A stretch of DNA of 7,169 nt from an uncultured Prevotella sp. (GCA_937916075.1 CALGHW010000273.1:1-7169), one strand, 5' to 3'; positions 1-7,169 are shown, counted from the first letter of the stretch. Notes: generated by a model not told the origin, from the sequence alone. Made by a program: numbers and translations.

Positions 1-57
1 GAATAGAGCGTCAGATTCCGGTTCTGAAGGTCATGGGTTTGAATCCCATCGGGTTCA
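1..57 (+). tRNA. tRNA-Arg (anticodon CCG), 5' part missing
   Basis: This is the 3' portion of a tRNA gene cut by the left window edge. Visible are the end of the D loop and the D-stem strand GAGC (6-9). The anticodon arm has stem TCAGA (11-15) pairing with TCTGA (23-27) around loop TTCCGGT (16-22), which puts anticodon CCG at 18-20 and reads the Arg codon CGG. A five-base variable loop (28-32) follows. The T arm is ATGGG (33-37) pairing with CCCAT (45-49) around TTTGAAT. The 3' acceptor strand is CGGGTTC (50-56), with discriminator base A at 57. The next bases are CAA, so CCA is not encoded, as is usual in Bacteroidetes. The 5' acceptor strand and most of the D arm lie outside the window. The isotype rests on the anticodon alone. 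Confidence 0.9.
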
Positions 58-58
58 C

Positions 59-96
59 AAAGCGGAAATCATTGATTTCAATGGTTTCCGCTTTTT
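59..96 (+). terminator. Rho-independent terminator after tRNA-Arg
   Basis: A long hairpin begins two bases after the tRNA 3' end. Bases 61-74 pair with 79-92 (outer part AGCGGAAA with TTTCCGCT, inner part CATTG with CAATG) around the loop ATTT at 75-78. The only imperfection in 14 pairs is one T-G wobble (69/84). The stem runs straight into a T tract at 92-96, with two more possible A-T pairs at its base (59-60 with 93-94). Stem length, tight loop and T run make this a convincing intrinsic terminator that ends the tRNA transcript and separates it from the downstream gene. Confidence 0.92.
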
Positions 97-289
97 CGTA
101 AGGCCAGTTTTCCTCTTTTGGGGAAAGAGAAAACGACACAGAAAATCGTTTTTTCGGTTGGTAGAGAATAAATACAGACAGGTCGTTTGCCCGAGAAAGA
201 ATTTCCAAAATGCGAAGGAAAACCTTGATGAAAAGTGGTAAACGTAAAATAAACCCTCACATCTTCCGTTATATCATTATATACAACAG
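97..289. other. AT-rich spacer, no confident signal
   Basis: These 193 bases lie between the tRNA terminator and the lipoprotein gene and contain no convincing gene. The promoter for the gene at 290 must be here, or else transcription enters from upstream despite the terminator. I could not find a clean TTTG/TAnnTTTG pair. The nearest candidate is TTG at 158-160 followed 21 bases later by GTCGTTTG (182-189), which matches only the TTTG half of the -7 box. A weak AT-rich stem-loop (127-136 with 146-155, one G-T pair, loop of nine) is followed only by ordinary sequence. No Shine-Dalgarno sequence precedes position 290. Confidence 0.5.
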
Positions 290-2377
290 ATGATAGACAG
301 AATCAAAATGCGAAGATATGACATCCTTCTCTGTGCTTTTAGCCTTGTGTCCCTGCTTTGTGGATGTGGGGCCGATTCGGCCATGAAGAAGGGAGACAAG
401 TTTTATGCCTTAGGCGAATATTACGACGCGTCGGCCCAATACAAGAAGGCCTATAGTGCCACACCAGCCAAAGACAGGGCCACTCGTGGCAAGCGGGCAT
501 TGAAGTTGGCCGACTGCTACCAGCGTATCGGCTATGCCCAGCGGGCCATCGCCGCCTACAACAATGCCATCCGTTATAAGCAGACAGACAGTCTTACCCA
601 TCTCCGTTTGGCCCAGCAACTGATGAAGACAGGCAGTTATAAGGCGGCGGCCAAGGAGTTTCAGGCTGTGCTCGACAGCTTTCCCGCAAACCGCTTGGCC
701 CAGACAGGACTGCAGTCGGCCCGAATGGCTCCCCAGTGGAAAGAAGAAGGCTCCCAGTATAGCGTGAAGCGTGAGAACTTCTTCAATTCCCGCCGGGCCG
801 ACTATTCGCCCATGTTGGCGGGCGATGAGTATGACCAGCTCTATTTCACCTCCACCCGCAACGATGCCCAGGGCGACGAGCTGAGCGGCATCACGGGCAC
901 CAAAAACGGGGATATCTTTGTCTCGACCAAAGATGAGAACGGCAAGTGGACCAAGCCGCAAGACATAGATACCGAGCTGAATTCCGACTTTGACGAGGGC
1001 GTGTGCTCTTTTACTCCCGACAGTCGCACGATGTATCTCACCCAGTGTAAGACCGACCCTTCCTATCCGCGTTATGCCACCATATGCACCTCCAGCAGAA
1101 CCGACGCGACGTGGGGCAAGTCAACCCCGCTGGTCATCACCAAGGACACCCTGTCGAGCTATGCCCATCCTGCTGTGTCGCCCGACGGAGAGTGGCTCTA
1201 TTTCGTGTCAGACATGCCGGGTGGCATGGGCGGCATGGATATCTGGCGTGCCCGCATCATGAAGAGCGGATTGGGTGGGGTGGAGAATCTCGGTGCCCCC
1301 ATCAATACCGAGGGCGATGAGATGTTTCCCACCTTCCGTCCCAATGGCGACCTTTATTTCTCGTCCGACGGCCATCCCGGCATGGGTGGGCTCGACATCT
1401 TCATTGCCAAACCCGACAGCACGGCCGGTACCTGGAAGATAGAGCATCCCGGCTATCCGCTCAACTCGCAGGGCGATGACTTCGGAATGACCTTCGAAGG
1501 GCTCCACAACCGCGGCTACTTCTCCTCCAACCGGGGCGACGGAAAAGGTTGGGACCATATCTACAGCTTTGTCAATCCAGAGATTGTGCAGACTGTCAAG
1601 GGGTGGGTCTATGAGCAGGAAGGCTATGAGTTGCCGCAGGGCTTGGTCTATATGGTGGGCAATGACGGCACCAATCTCCGTCTGAGCGTCAAGGGCGACG
1701 GATCGTTTACTCAGGAGATAAAGCCCGGTGTGGACTACGTCTTTCTTGGCACTTGCAAAGGCTTTCTCAATCATAAGGAGCAGCTCCGGGTGGAGCCAGT
1801 TACCGAGTCGAAGGAGTATGTGCTCCAGTTTCCGTTGGCCTCCATTACGGCCCCGGTGCTGATAGACAATATCTTCTACGACTTCGACAAGGCCACTTTG
1901 CGTCCAGAGTCCACCCAGGCGCTCGACGAGCTGATCAAGTTGCTTAACGAGAACCCCAACGTGACGATAGAGCTGTCGGCCCATTGTGATTACCGTGGCC
2001 CGGAGGCCTACAACAAGTTACTGTCGCAGCGTCGGGCCGAGAGCGTGGTGACCTATCTGATAGCCCATGGCATAGCCAAAGACCGGCTGAGTCCTGTGGG
2101 TTATGGCAAGGACAAGCCCAAGACTATCCGCAAGAAGCTCACCGAGAAATACACCTTCCTCAAGGAAGGCGACGTGCTGACCGAGGACTTTATCAAAAAA
2201 CTGAAGAAACCAGAAGAGCAGGAGATATGCAACCAGCTCAACCGCCGTACCGAGTTTATCGTGCTCCGTACCACTTATGGCATGTTCGACCAACAGGGAC
2301 AGCTGAAGAAACTTCCCAAGCCCAAACAGCCGGTCGATGCCGGCGCTTCGGATACTGATGACAGCTGGATGCCATAA
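290..2377 (+). CDS. PorE-like outer-membrane lipoprotein (TPR, PD40 propeller, CRD, OmpA)
   Basis: This 695-residue protein is probably an outer-membrane lipoprotein that faces the periplasm and binds peptidoglycan. Its signal peptide ends in the lipobox L-C-G-C, with Cys26 as the lipidated residue. Three TPR-like helical pairs span about 31-145. Five regularly spaced PD40/WD40-like strands (ends at 190, 253, 308, 360 and 414) form a propeller over about 165-430, with the typical GGMDIW (314-319) and GGLDIF (366-371). A carboxypeptidase-regulatory-like beta domain covers about 433-518. The OmpA C-terminal domain (about 522-660) has FYDFDKATLRPES, Asp567 in AHCDYRG, Asp598, and NRRTEF (651-656). 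This order is that of PorE, which links the type IX secretion complex to peptidoglycan in Porphyromonas gingivalis. Relatives with the same build may serve other envelope roles, so no symbol is given. About 40 extra residues (611-650) interrupt the OmpA domain. Met7 (position 308) is a plausible alternative start, since the signal peptide works from either. A terminator follows, and the gene appears monocistronic. Confidence 0.93.
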   Translation: MIDRIKMRRYDILLCAFSLVSLLCGCGADSAMKKGDKFYALGEYYDASAQYKKAYSATPAKDRATRGKRALKLADCYQRIGYAQRAIAAYNNAIRYKQTDSLTHLRLAQQLMKTGSYKAAAKEFQAVLDSFPANRLAQTGLQSARMAPQWKEEGSQYSVKRENFFNSRRADYSPMLAGDEYDQLYFTSTRNDAQGDELSGITGTKNGDIFVSTKDENGKWTKPQDIDTELNSDFDEGVCSFTPDSRTMYLTQCKTDPSYPRYATICTSSRTDATWGKSTPLVITKDTLSSYAHPAVSPDGEWLYFVSDMPGGMGGMDIWRARIMKSGLGGVENLGAPINTEGDEMFPTFRPNGDLYFSSDGHPGMGGLDIFIAKPDSTAGTWKIEHPGYPLNSQGDDFGMTFEGLHNRGYFSSNRGDGKGWDHIYSFVNPEIVQTVKGWVYEQEGYELPQGLVYMVGNDGTNLRLSVKGDGSFTQEIKPGVDYVFLGTCKGFLNHKEQLRVEPVTESKEYVLQFPLASITAPVLIDNIFYDFDKATLRPESTQALDELIKLLNENPNVTIELSAHCDYRGPEAYNKLLSQRRAESVVTYLIAHGIAKDRLSPVGYGKDKPKTIRKKLTEKYTFLKEGDVLTEDFIKKLKKPEEQEICNQLNRRTEFIVLRTTYGMFDQQGQLKKLPKPKQPVDAGASDTDDSWMP

Positions 2378-2400
2378 CATCCGATATTGCTAAAACGTAA

Positions 2401-2434
2401 AAAAGGGTGAAATAGTTTTCTATTTCACCCTTTT
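2401..2434 (+). terminator. Intrinsic terminator after the lipoprotein gene, possibly bidirectional
   Basis: A perfect 15-bp inverted repeat, AAAAGGGTGAAATAG (2401-2415) and CTATTTCACCCTTTT (2420-2434), closes a TTTT loop 24 bases after the stop codon. The T-rich 3' end is short on the + strand (TTTTGTGTT). On the - strand the hairpin is followed by a longer run, TTTTTT then ACGTTTTA, so it may stop transcription from both sides. It ends the lipoprotein transcript and lies just before the promoter of the next gene. Confidence 0.88.
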
Positions 2435-2446
2435 GTGTTATCTTTG
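2416..2446 (+). promoter_or_regulatory. Bacteroidetes-type promoter of the A2M gene
   Basis: TATCTTTG at 2439-2446 matches all fixed positions of the Bacteroidetes -7 consensus TAnnTTTG. A TTTT at 2416-2419, three of four matches to the TTTG -33 element, lies 19 bases upstream, which is the expected spacing. The likely transcription start is a few bases downstream, about 2451-2454, giving a leader of roughly 115-120 bases before the ATG at 2570. The -33 element falls in the loop of the preceding terminator hairpin. The -7 match is strong. The -33 assignment and the start site are inference. Confidence 0.68.
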
Positions 2447-2526
2447 TATACCATAGACGGTGCCTTGGCGGCAGACAGAAACAGATTCCGTTCTCGTCAT
2501 ATCCGGTTTGCACCGTCTTGGGTATA
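2447..2526 (+). repeat. 80-bp imperfect inverted repeat, structured leader of the A2M gene
   Basis: The arms TATACCATAGACGGTGC (2447-2463) and GCACCGTCTTGGGTATA (2510-2526) are inverted copies matching at 15 of 17 positions, including a perfect 9-bp core AGACGGTGC/GCACCGTCT. Inside the 46-base loop a second helix is possible: GACAGAAAC (2474-2482) with GTTCTCGTC (2490-2498), eight pairs with two single-base bulges. Since the -7 box ends at 2446, most of the outer stem would sit at the very 5' end of the A2M mRNA. It is not terminator-like, because A-rich rather than T-rich sequence follows. I do not recognise a known riboswitch. The repeat may stabilise the mRNA, bind a protein, or be a small relic with terminal inverted repeats. 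No target-site duplication is visible. Confidence 0.65.
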
Positions 2527-2569
2527 AAATAAAAAAACAGAGTCATAATCTATTTTAATAGAAGTAATC

Positions 2570-5500
2570 ATGAGAAAGACCCTTCTTGCCATTTGTATGG
2601 CCATGATGATGCCGTTGGCTTCAGTGACGGCGCAGACTTACACCTCGCTCTGGAAACAGGTCGACGTGGCCGAGCGTAAAGACTTGCCCCAGACGCAGAT
2701 AGGAGTACTCAATCAGATTGTTCATAAGGCAGAGCAAGAGAAAGCCTACGGTCAGTTGCTCAAGGCCAGTGTCAAACGACTGAATCTTCAGGTGGCGGTG
2801 GCTCCCGACTCGCTGAAGCCGGCTGTGGCCGAGATGACGCGTAAGGAGCGGCTGGCAAAGGATGCCGTGCTGAAGGCTGTGTATGACGTGGCGCTCTACC
2901 GCATATACAACACGGCCGGCAAGCAGTTGGCCGACAATGCCGACTCTTTGGCCCTCCACTACCGTCAGGCGGCCATGAGTCAGCCCGACAGGTTGGCCCA
3001 AGCCAAGGCGGGCGGCTATTCACCGTTTGTCGTGAATGGTACCGACAGCCGTTATTTCAACGATGACATGCTCAGCGTGGTAGGTTATGAGACGGGGGTC
3101 CTCCGTCCTGTTGTTGATTATTACTATCGCCAAGGCAACCGCCGGGCCACCTGTTTGGCCGGTCTTGCCCTGGCCAACACCATGCCCACCCGGACCAACG
3201 AGGATTTCCGCAAGTCGCGCCATATCCATCGGCTCGACTCGCTCATCAAGGTGTTTGGCGACTTGGAAGTGGCCGGCGAGGTGGCCGTGGAACGCTATCA
3301 TTATATGTGTGGCTGCAAGAATGTCACCCCTGAGGATAAAATCAGCTACATCCATTACGCCCTCGACCGCTGGGGCGGCTGGCAGCGCATGAACGAACTT
3401 CGGAATGCCGAGAAGTCGCTCACGCAGTCGGCTTATGCTTACCGCATCAACTCGCGGGTGGCTGTGCCCGATTCGGCCCAGAACGTCTATTTTCAGAATC
3501 TCCGCAACCTCAAGCAGCTCACGCTCCGTGTCTATCGTACCGACCTGGATGGCAAGACGCGGCTCGACCCTGCCATCGACGCCGATTATCAGAAGCTGCG
3601 CCGCAGCCTGACCGAGTTGCCCCAGTATGCGCTGAACCGTACTTTTGTGGGTTATCCCGACTATCAGACCTTTGCCGACACGGCCCGCATTGCGGGGTTG
3701 CCGGCCGGTGTCTATATGCTGGAGGTGGAGACCAGTCCGGCCACCACCGTTAGCCGTACACTCTATTTTGTGAGCGGCGTGCAGCCGCTGTCACTGCCGT
3801 TGCCCGGCAAGGCCGAGCGTTATGTCGTGGTCGATGCGGCCAGCGGCCAGCCCTTAGCTGGGGCCAAGGTGGAACTGACGGTTAGCTCTAATGGCCGTGT
3901 CCGCCAGGCCCCCCGTGCCGTGACCCTCACCTGCAACGCCAAGGGTGAAGCGGTTTATACACGCTCGGAAAATGAAGTGGTAGGCCCCATGTTTGCCTAC
4001 ACCGATAAGGACCGGGCCTTCCCGGAACACTATGAGCGCGGCACCTTCTACTATGGCGGACGTGACGCGTCCTATGAGTCTACCACGGTCATGACCGACC
4101 GCAGCATCTACCGGCCCGGACAGACCGTCCATGTGGCGGCCGTCGTCTATCGCCATGCGGATTGTGTCAAGAACGAGGCCATAACCGGCAAGACCGTCAA
4201 GGCTGTCTTGCGCAATGCCAACTATGAGATTGTGGCCGAGAAGAGCCTGATCACCGACAGCTATGGCACCTGCTCGGCCGATTTCGTCTTGCCTGCGGGC
4301 GGACTCACCGGCCGCTATCTGGTCAATGTGAATGGAAGTAGCCGCGGTTTCCGTGTGGAGGAATACAAGCGACCCACGTTCCAGGTGGAGTTTCCCAAGG
4401 TCAACGAAAAATATCAAAGTGGCGACACGCTCCTCGTCAAGGGCAAGGCCCTGACCTATGCCGGTGTGCCGGTACAAGGAGCCAAGGTGACGTATCGGGT
4501 AAACCGGAGCACGGCCCTTTGGTGGCGTGGCTTTGCCCGTTACGATGAGTCGGAGGTGGGCTTGAAGCTCCTGTCTGAGCAGACTACCACCACGGCTGCC
4601 GACGGCAGCTTCACGGTGGAGATGCCGCTCGTCATGCCCGACGATGCGGGTTTCCCCATGTTTTATCATTTCACGGTGAATGCCGACGTGACCGACCTGT
4701 CGGGCGAGACCCACAACGGACAACTCAGCGTGCCGCTCGGCACACGCCCGGTGGCCCTCACCACCGACGTGCCTTCACAGGTGTTGGGCGACAGCCTGAG
4801 ACAGATAGGCTTCCAGCTCCGCAATGCGTCCGGCCTGAATGTGAGTGCTCCAGTGCGATTCTATATAGACAATGACAAGGAGTGGCATGCCGCCACCACC
4901 ACCCAGCCCTATTTCTTGAAGAAACAGCTGGCCTCGGGCCGTCACCGTCTGTTTGCCGTCTGCGAGAACGACACCGTCAAGCACGACTTCACCGTTTTCA
5001 GTCTTGACGACAAGAAGCCAGCCACCGACACCCGCGAGTGGTTTTACGCTTCGGCCAGCCAATTTGCCGCCGGCCAGCCCGTCACGGTACAGGTGGGATC
5101 GTCCGACCGCGACGTACATGTGCTCTATCACATCTTTGCGGGCGACAAGGTGTTGGAAAGCGGAAGTACCGACCTGAACAATGCCCTCGTAAACCGGAAG
5201 TTTACCTATAAGGACAGTTATGGCGATGGCCTCACCTTGGCTTATGCCTGGGTGAAGGACGGACAGGTGCATACCCGCACATTTGCCATTACCCGTCCTT
5301 ATCCAGACAATAAGCTCACGCTCAGCTGGGCCACCTTCCGCGACAAGCTCACGCCAGGCCAGCAGGAGACGTGGACCTTGAAAGTGAACCACCCCAACGG
5401 CAAACCGGCCGATGCCCAGCTCATGGCCACACTCTATGACAAGTCGCTCGACCAGTTGCGTGCCCATCAGTGGTACTTTTCTCCTCGCTATAGTGGCTCT

Positions 5501-7169
5501 CCGGCCTCTGTGCGGTGGCGTTATGCCTTTGGGCATATACTGTCGGGAGCGGGCGACAGAGCCATCAACAACCTTACCGCACGCACACTCGACTTCAGTC
5601 ATTTCGACATGAATTTCGACTTCCTCGAATGGAGTAGCGGTCGCCATAAGGTATTCTATGCGGTAGAAAACGCAGTGAGCATGCCCCGGCATTATGACAA
5701 ACTGAGTGCCACCTCGTCGGCCAAGGAAGTGATGCGTATCCGTGGGCTGAACGCAGGAAGTGCGCAGGAAGATGCATCTGCCGCAGATAATGGGGCCGGT
5801 GATGCTGGCGACGAGCTGTCGGCCCAAGGAAACCAGCCGGTCCAGTTGCGTGAGAACCAGAATGAGACCGCCTTCTTCTATCCGGCCTTGCACACCGCCA
5901 AGGATGGCAGTGTGGCCTTGACGTTCACCCTGCCCGAAAGCCTTACCACCTGGCGCTTCATGGGCTTGGCCCATACTGCCGACATGAGCAGCGGCATGAT
6001 AGAATCCGAGGTTGTGGCCCGCAAGGAGGTGATGATACAGCCCAATGTGCCGCGCTTTGTGCGTATGGGTGACAAAAGCGTTATCAGTGCCAAGATATTC
6101 AATACCGCCGACAAGGACGTGAGCGGAACGGCCCGCCTCGAACTCTCCGACCCGGAGACCGGTCGGGCGGTCTATGCAAAAAGTATCCCCTTCAGTGTGG
6201 GTCAAGGGCAAACCACTGCCGTTGCCTTTGACTACCAGCCCGGTGAGGATGTGTCGTTGCTGGTGTGCAAGATGACTGCCGCCGGACGCAACTTCAGTGA
6301 CGGCGAGCAGCACTATTTGCCCGTATTGCCCGACCGTGAGCGCGTCACCGTGACCGTGCCCTTCACCCAGACGGCCCCGGGCATCCGCCAGATAGACCTG
6401 ACCCGCCTGTATCCGGCTGGTACCCGTCAGCACCGTCTTACCGTGGAGTATACCAATAATCCCGCCTGGCTCATGGTACAGGCCCTTCCTGCTATCGGTG
6501 AGGTACGTACGGACAATGCCGTGGACCAGTGTGCCGCTCTTTATGTCAACATCTTGGGCATGGCTCTGCTCAAGCAGTCGCCCCGGGTGAAAACCGTCTT
6601 TGAACAGTGGAAACGGGAACAAGGAAACGAGACCTCGCTCCAAAGCCAGCTTCAGAAAAACCAAGACCTGAAGAATCTGGCGATTGACGAGACCCCCTGG
6701 GTGGGTGAGGCCAAAGCCGAGAGCGAGCAGAAGCAGCGTCTGGCCGACTTCTTTGACACCTCTACCTTGCAAAACCGGCTGCAGACCGCAGCCGACAAAC
6801 TGGCCAGCCTCCAGCAGAGCGATGGCTCGTGGAGCTGGTGGAATGGCATGAATGGCAATCAGTATCTCACCGTGTCTATTGCCGAGAAACTGGTGCGCCT
6901 GAACGTTATGGCCGGGCCCCAGTCGCTGACCGGCGACTTGCTCGACCGTGCCTTTGCCTTCATGGACAGCGAGGTGGTGAAGGAGGTGGAGCGCCTGAAG
7001 CAGTATGAGAAGCGCCACCACCGTCAGCCCGCCCTCTCACACACCGATATCCAGTATCTCTATCTCCGCGCGCTCGACGGCCGCAAGGCGTCGGTCCAGG
7101 TGAAAGAGGCCTGCGACTATCTCGTGGGCTTGCTCAAGAAGGACATCAAGGGACAGAGCATCCAGGACA
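2570..7169 (+). CDS. Alpha-2-macroglobulin family protein, thioester motif absent (3' end beyond window)
   Basis: The frame is open from the ATG at 2570 to the window edge: 1533 complete codons and no stop. A2M proteins are large traps: a protease cuts a bait region and the protein folds around it. Here a signal peptide (basic RK, hydrophobic core, VTA then Gln22) suggests export to the periplasm. There is no lipobox. Residues 22-about 300 are largely helical, with the SLWKQVD...DLPQTQ start seen in Bacteroidetes A2Ms. Macroglobulin beta domains follow. The MG2 hallmark TDRSIYRPGQTV lies at 509-520 and VEEYKRPTF at 596-604. The bait-region-domain section is about 825-963, ending LYDKSLDQL. 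An acidic, Gly/Ala-rich linker at about 1060-1095 is the probable bait. The A2M domain starts near 1099, with LPESLTTWRF at 1121-1130. A helical thioester-type domain runs from about 1300 and contains SDGSWSWW (1417-1424). Where CxEQ is expected the protein has A-V-D-Q (1317-1320), so covalent trapping should be lost. Family members are, from memory, about 1,800-2,000 residues, so several hundred are missing. No Shine-Dalgarno sequence precedes the start. Confidence 0.93.
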   Translation, partial: MRKTLLAICMAMMMPLASVTAQTYTSLWKQVDVAERKDLPQTQIGVLNQIVHKAEQEKAYGQLLKASVKRLNLQVAVAPDSLKPAVAEMTRKERLAKDAVLKAVYDVALYRIYNTAGKQLADNADSLALHYRQAAMSQPDRLAQAKAGGYSPFVVNGTDSRYFNDDMLSVVGYETGVLRPVVDYYYRQGNRRATCLAGLALANTMPTRTNEDFRKSRHIHRLDSLIKVFGDLEVAGEVAVERYHYMCGCKNVTPEDKISYIHYALDRWGGWQRMNELRNAEKSLTQSAYAYRINSRVAVPDSAQNVYFQNLRNLKQLTLRVYRTDLDGKTRLDPAIDADYQKLRRSLTELPQYALNRTFVGYPDYQTFADTARIAGLPAGVYMLEVETSPATTVSRTLYFVSGVQPLSLPLPGKAERYVVVDAASGQPLAGAKVELTVSSNGRVRQAPRAVTLTCNAKGEAVYTRSENEVVGPMFAYTDKDRAFPEHYERGTFYYGGRDASYESTTVMTDRSIYRPGQTVHVAAVVYRHADCVKNEAITGKTVKAVLRNANYEIVAEKSLITDSYGTCSADFVLPAGGLTGRYLVNVNGSSRGFRVEEYKRPTFQVEFPKVNEKYQSGDTLLVKGKALTYAGVPVQGAKVTYRVNRSTALWWRGFARYDESEVGLKLLSEQTTTTAADGSFTVEMPLVMPDDAGFPMFYHFTVNADVTDLSGETHNGQLSVPLGTRPVALTTDVPSQVLGDSLRQIGFQLRNASGLNVSAPVRFYIDNDKEWHAATTTQPYFLKKQLASGRHRLFAVCENDTVKHDFTVFSLDDKKPATDTREWFYASASQFAAGQPVTVQVGSSDRDVHVLYHIFAGDKVLESGSTDLNNALVNRKFTYKDSYGDGLTLAYAWVKDGQVHTRTFAITRPYPDNKLTLSWATFRDKLTPGQQETWTLKVNHPNGKPADAQLMATLYDKSLDQLRAHQWYFSPRYSGSPASVRWRYAFGHILSGAGDRAINNLTARTLDFSHFDMNFDFLEWSSGRHKVFYAVENAVSMPRHYDKLSATSSAKEVMRIRGLNAGSAQEDASAADNGAGDAGDELSAQGNQPVQLRENQNETAFFYPALHTAKDGSVALTFTLPESLTTWRFMGLAHTADMSSGMIESEVVARKEVMIQPNVPRFVRMGDKSVISAKIFNTADKDVSGTARLELSDPETGRAVYAKSIPFSVGQGQTTAVAFDYQPGEDVSLLVCKMTAAGRNFSDGEQHYLPVLPDRERVTVTVPFTQTAPGIRQIDLTRLYPAGTRQHRLTVEYTNNPAWLMVQALPAIGEVRTDNAVDQCAALYVNILGMALLKQSPRVKTVFEQWKREQGNETSLQSQLQKNQDLKNLAIDETPWVGEAKAESEQKQRLADFFDTSTLQNRLQTAADKLASLQQSDGSWSWWNGMNGNQYLTVSIAEKLVRLNVMAGPQSLTGDLLDRAFAFMDSEVVKEVERLKQYEKRHHRQPALSHTDIQYLYLRALDGRKASVQVKEACDYLVGLLKKDIKGQSIQD

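Noticed and set aside
30..60. tRNA 3' end as an integration (att) site
   Set aside because: No integrase, no repeated copy of the tRNA end and no mobile gene is present. A normal terminator and ordinary genes follow.
127..155. AT-rich stem-loop ahead of the lipoprotein gene
   Set aside because: The stem is almost all A-T pairs with a nine-base loop, close to what chance gives in AT-rich DNA. A proper terminator already lies upstream.
182..189. GTCGTTTG as a -7 box for the lipoprotein gene
   Set aside because: Only the TTTG half matches. The invariant TA is absent, so I mention it only in the spacer entry.
1208..1984. Antisense open frame of 258 codons
   Set aside because: It is inside the lipoprotein gene, whose own frame has PD40 and OmpA motifs over the same stretch.
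2570..2632. Lipobox in the A2M signal peptide (Cys9)
   Set aside because: Cys9 lies inside the hydrophobic core and is preceded by Ile, not Gly/Ala/Ser. A signal peptidase I site after Ala21 fits better.
3854..4723. Antisense open frame of 289 codons
   Set aside because: It overlaps the MG2/MG3 part of the A2M gene, has no recognisable domain, and is a shadow of the same codon bias.
4775..7021. Very long open frame on the - strand (748 codons)
   Set aside because: It lies entirely inside the A2M gene. The + frame has recognisable domains throughout, while the antisense translation shows no known motif and the composition of a shadow frame. GC-rich codon use that rarely places stop triplets on the opposite strand explains it.

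Overview
The window reads as chromosomal DNA from a member of the Bacteroidetes, most likely the Bacteroidales and perhaps Prevotella-like. Four things point there. There is a TAnnTTTG-type -7 promoter box. Neither start codon is preceded by a Shine-Dalgarno sequence. The tRNA gene does not encode its CCA end. Both protein genes have a domain build typical of that phylum. Coding DNA is clearly GC-richer than the AT-rich spacers. The genus is inference from general protein character.

Layout, all on the + strand: (1) positions 1-57 are the 3' part of a tRNA-Arg(CCG) gene cut by the window edge, followed at once by a strong intrinsic terminator. (2) A 193-base AT-rich spacer has no confident signal. 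(3) Positions 290-2377 encode a 695-residue outer-membrane lipoprotein with TPR repeats, a PD40/WD40-like propeller, a carboxypeptidase-regulatory-like domain and a C-terminal OmpA peptidoglycan-binding domain. This is the architecture of PorE of the type IX secretion system. (4) A 192-base spacer holds a perfect 15-bp terminator hairpin, a promoter box only four bases after it, and an 80-bp imperfect inverted repeat forming the leader of the next gene. (5) From 2570 to the right edge runs one uninterrupted reading frame of 1533 codons with no stop. It is the N-terminal part of a large exported alpha-2-macroglobulin (A2M) family protein.

The two protein genes appear to be separate transcription units: a terminator and a new promoter lie between them. 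Both products belong to the cell envelope. The lipoprotein probably ties the outer membrane, and perhaps a secretion machine, to peptidoglycan. The A2M protein is probably a periplasmic protease trap or surveillance protein. It lacks the CxEQ thioester motif at the expected place, so it should trap proteases without covalent coupling.

The points most worth a second look are the structured leader of the A2M gene, the back-to-back terminator and promoter, the lost thioester with a low-complexity bait-like linker, and the insert inside the OmpA domain. I saw no CRISPR array, insertion sequence, phage gene or clearly new system.
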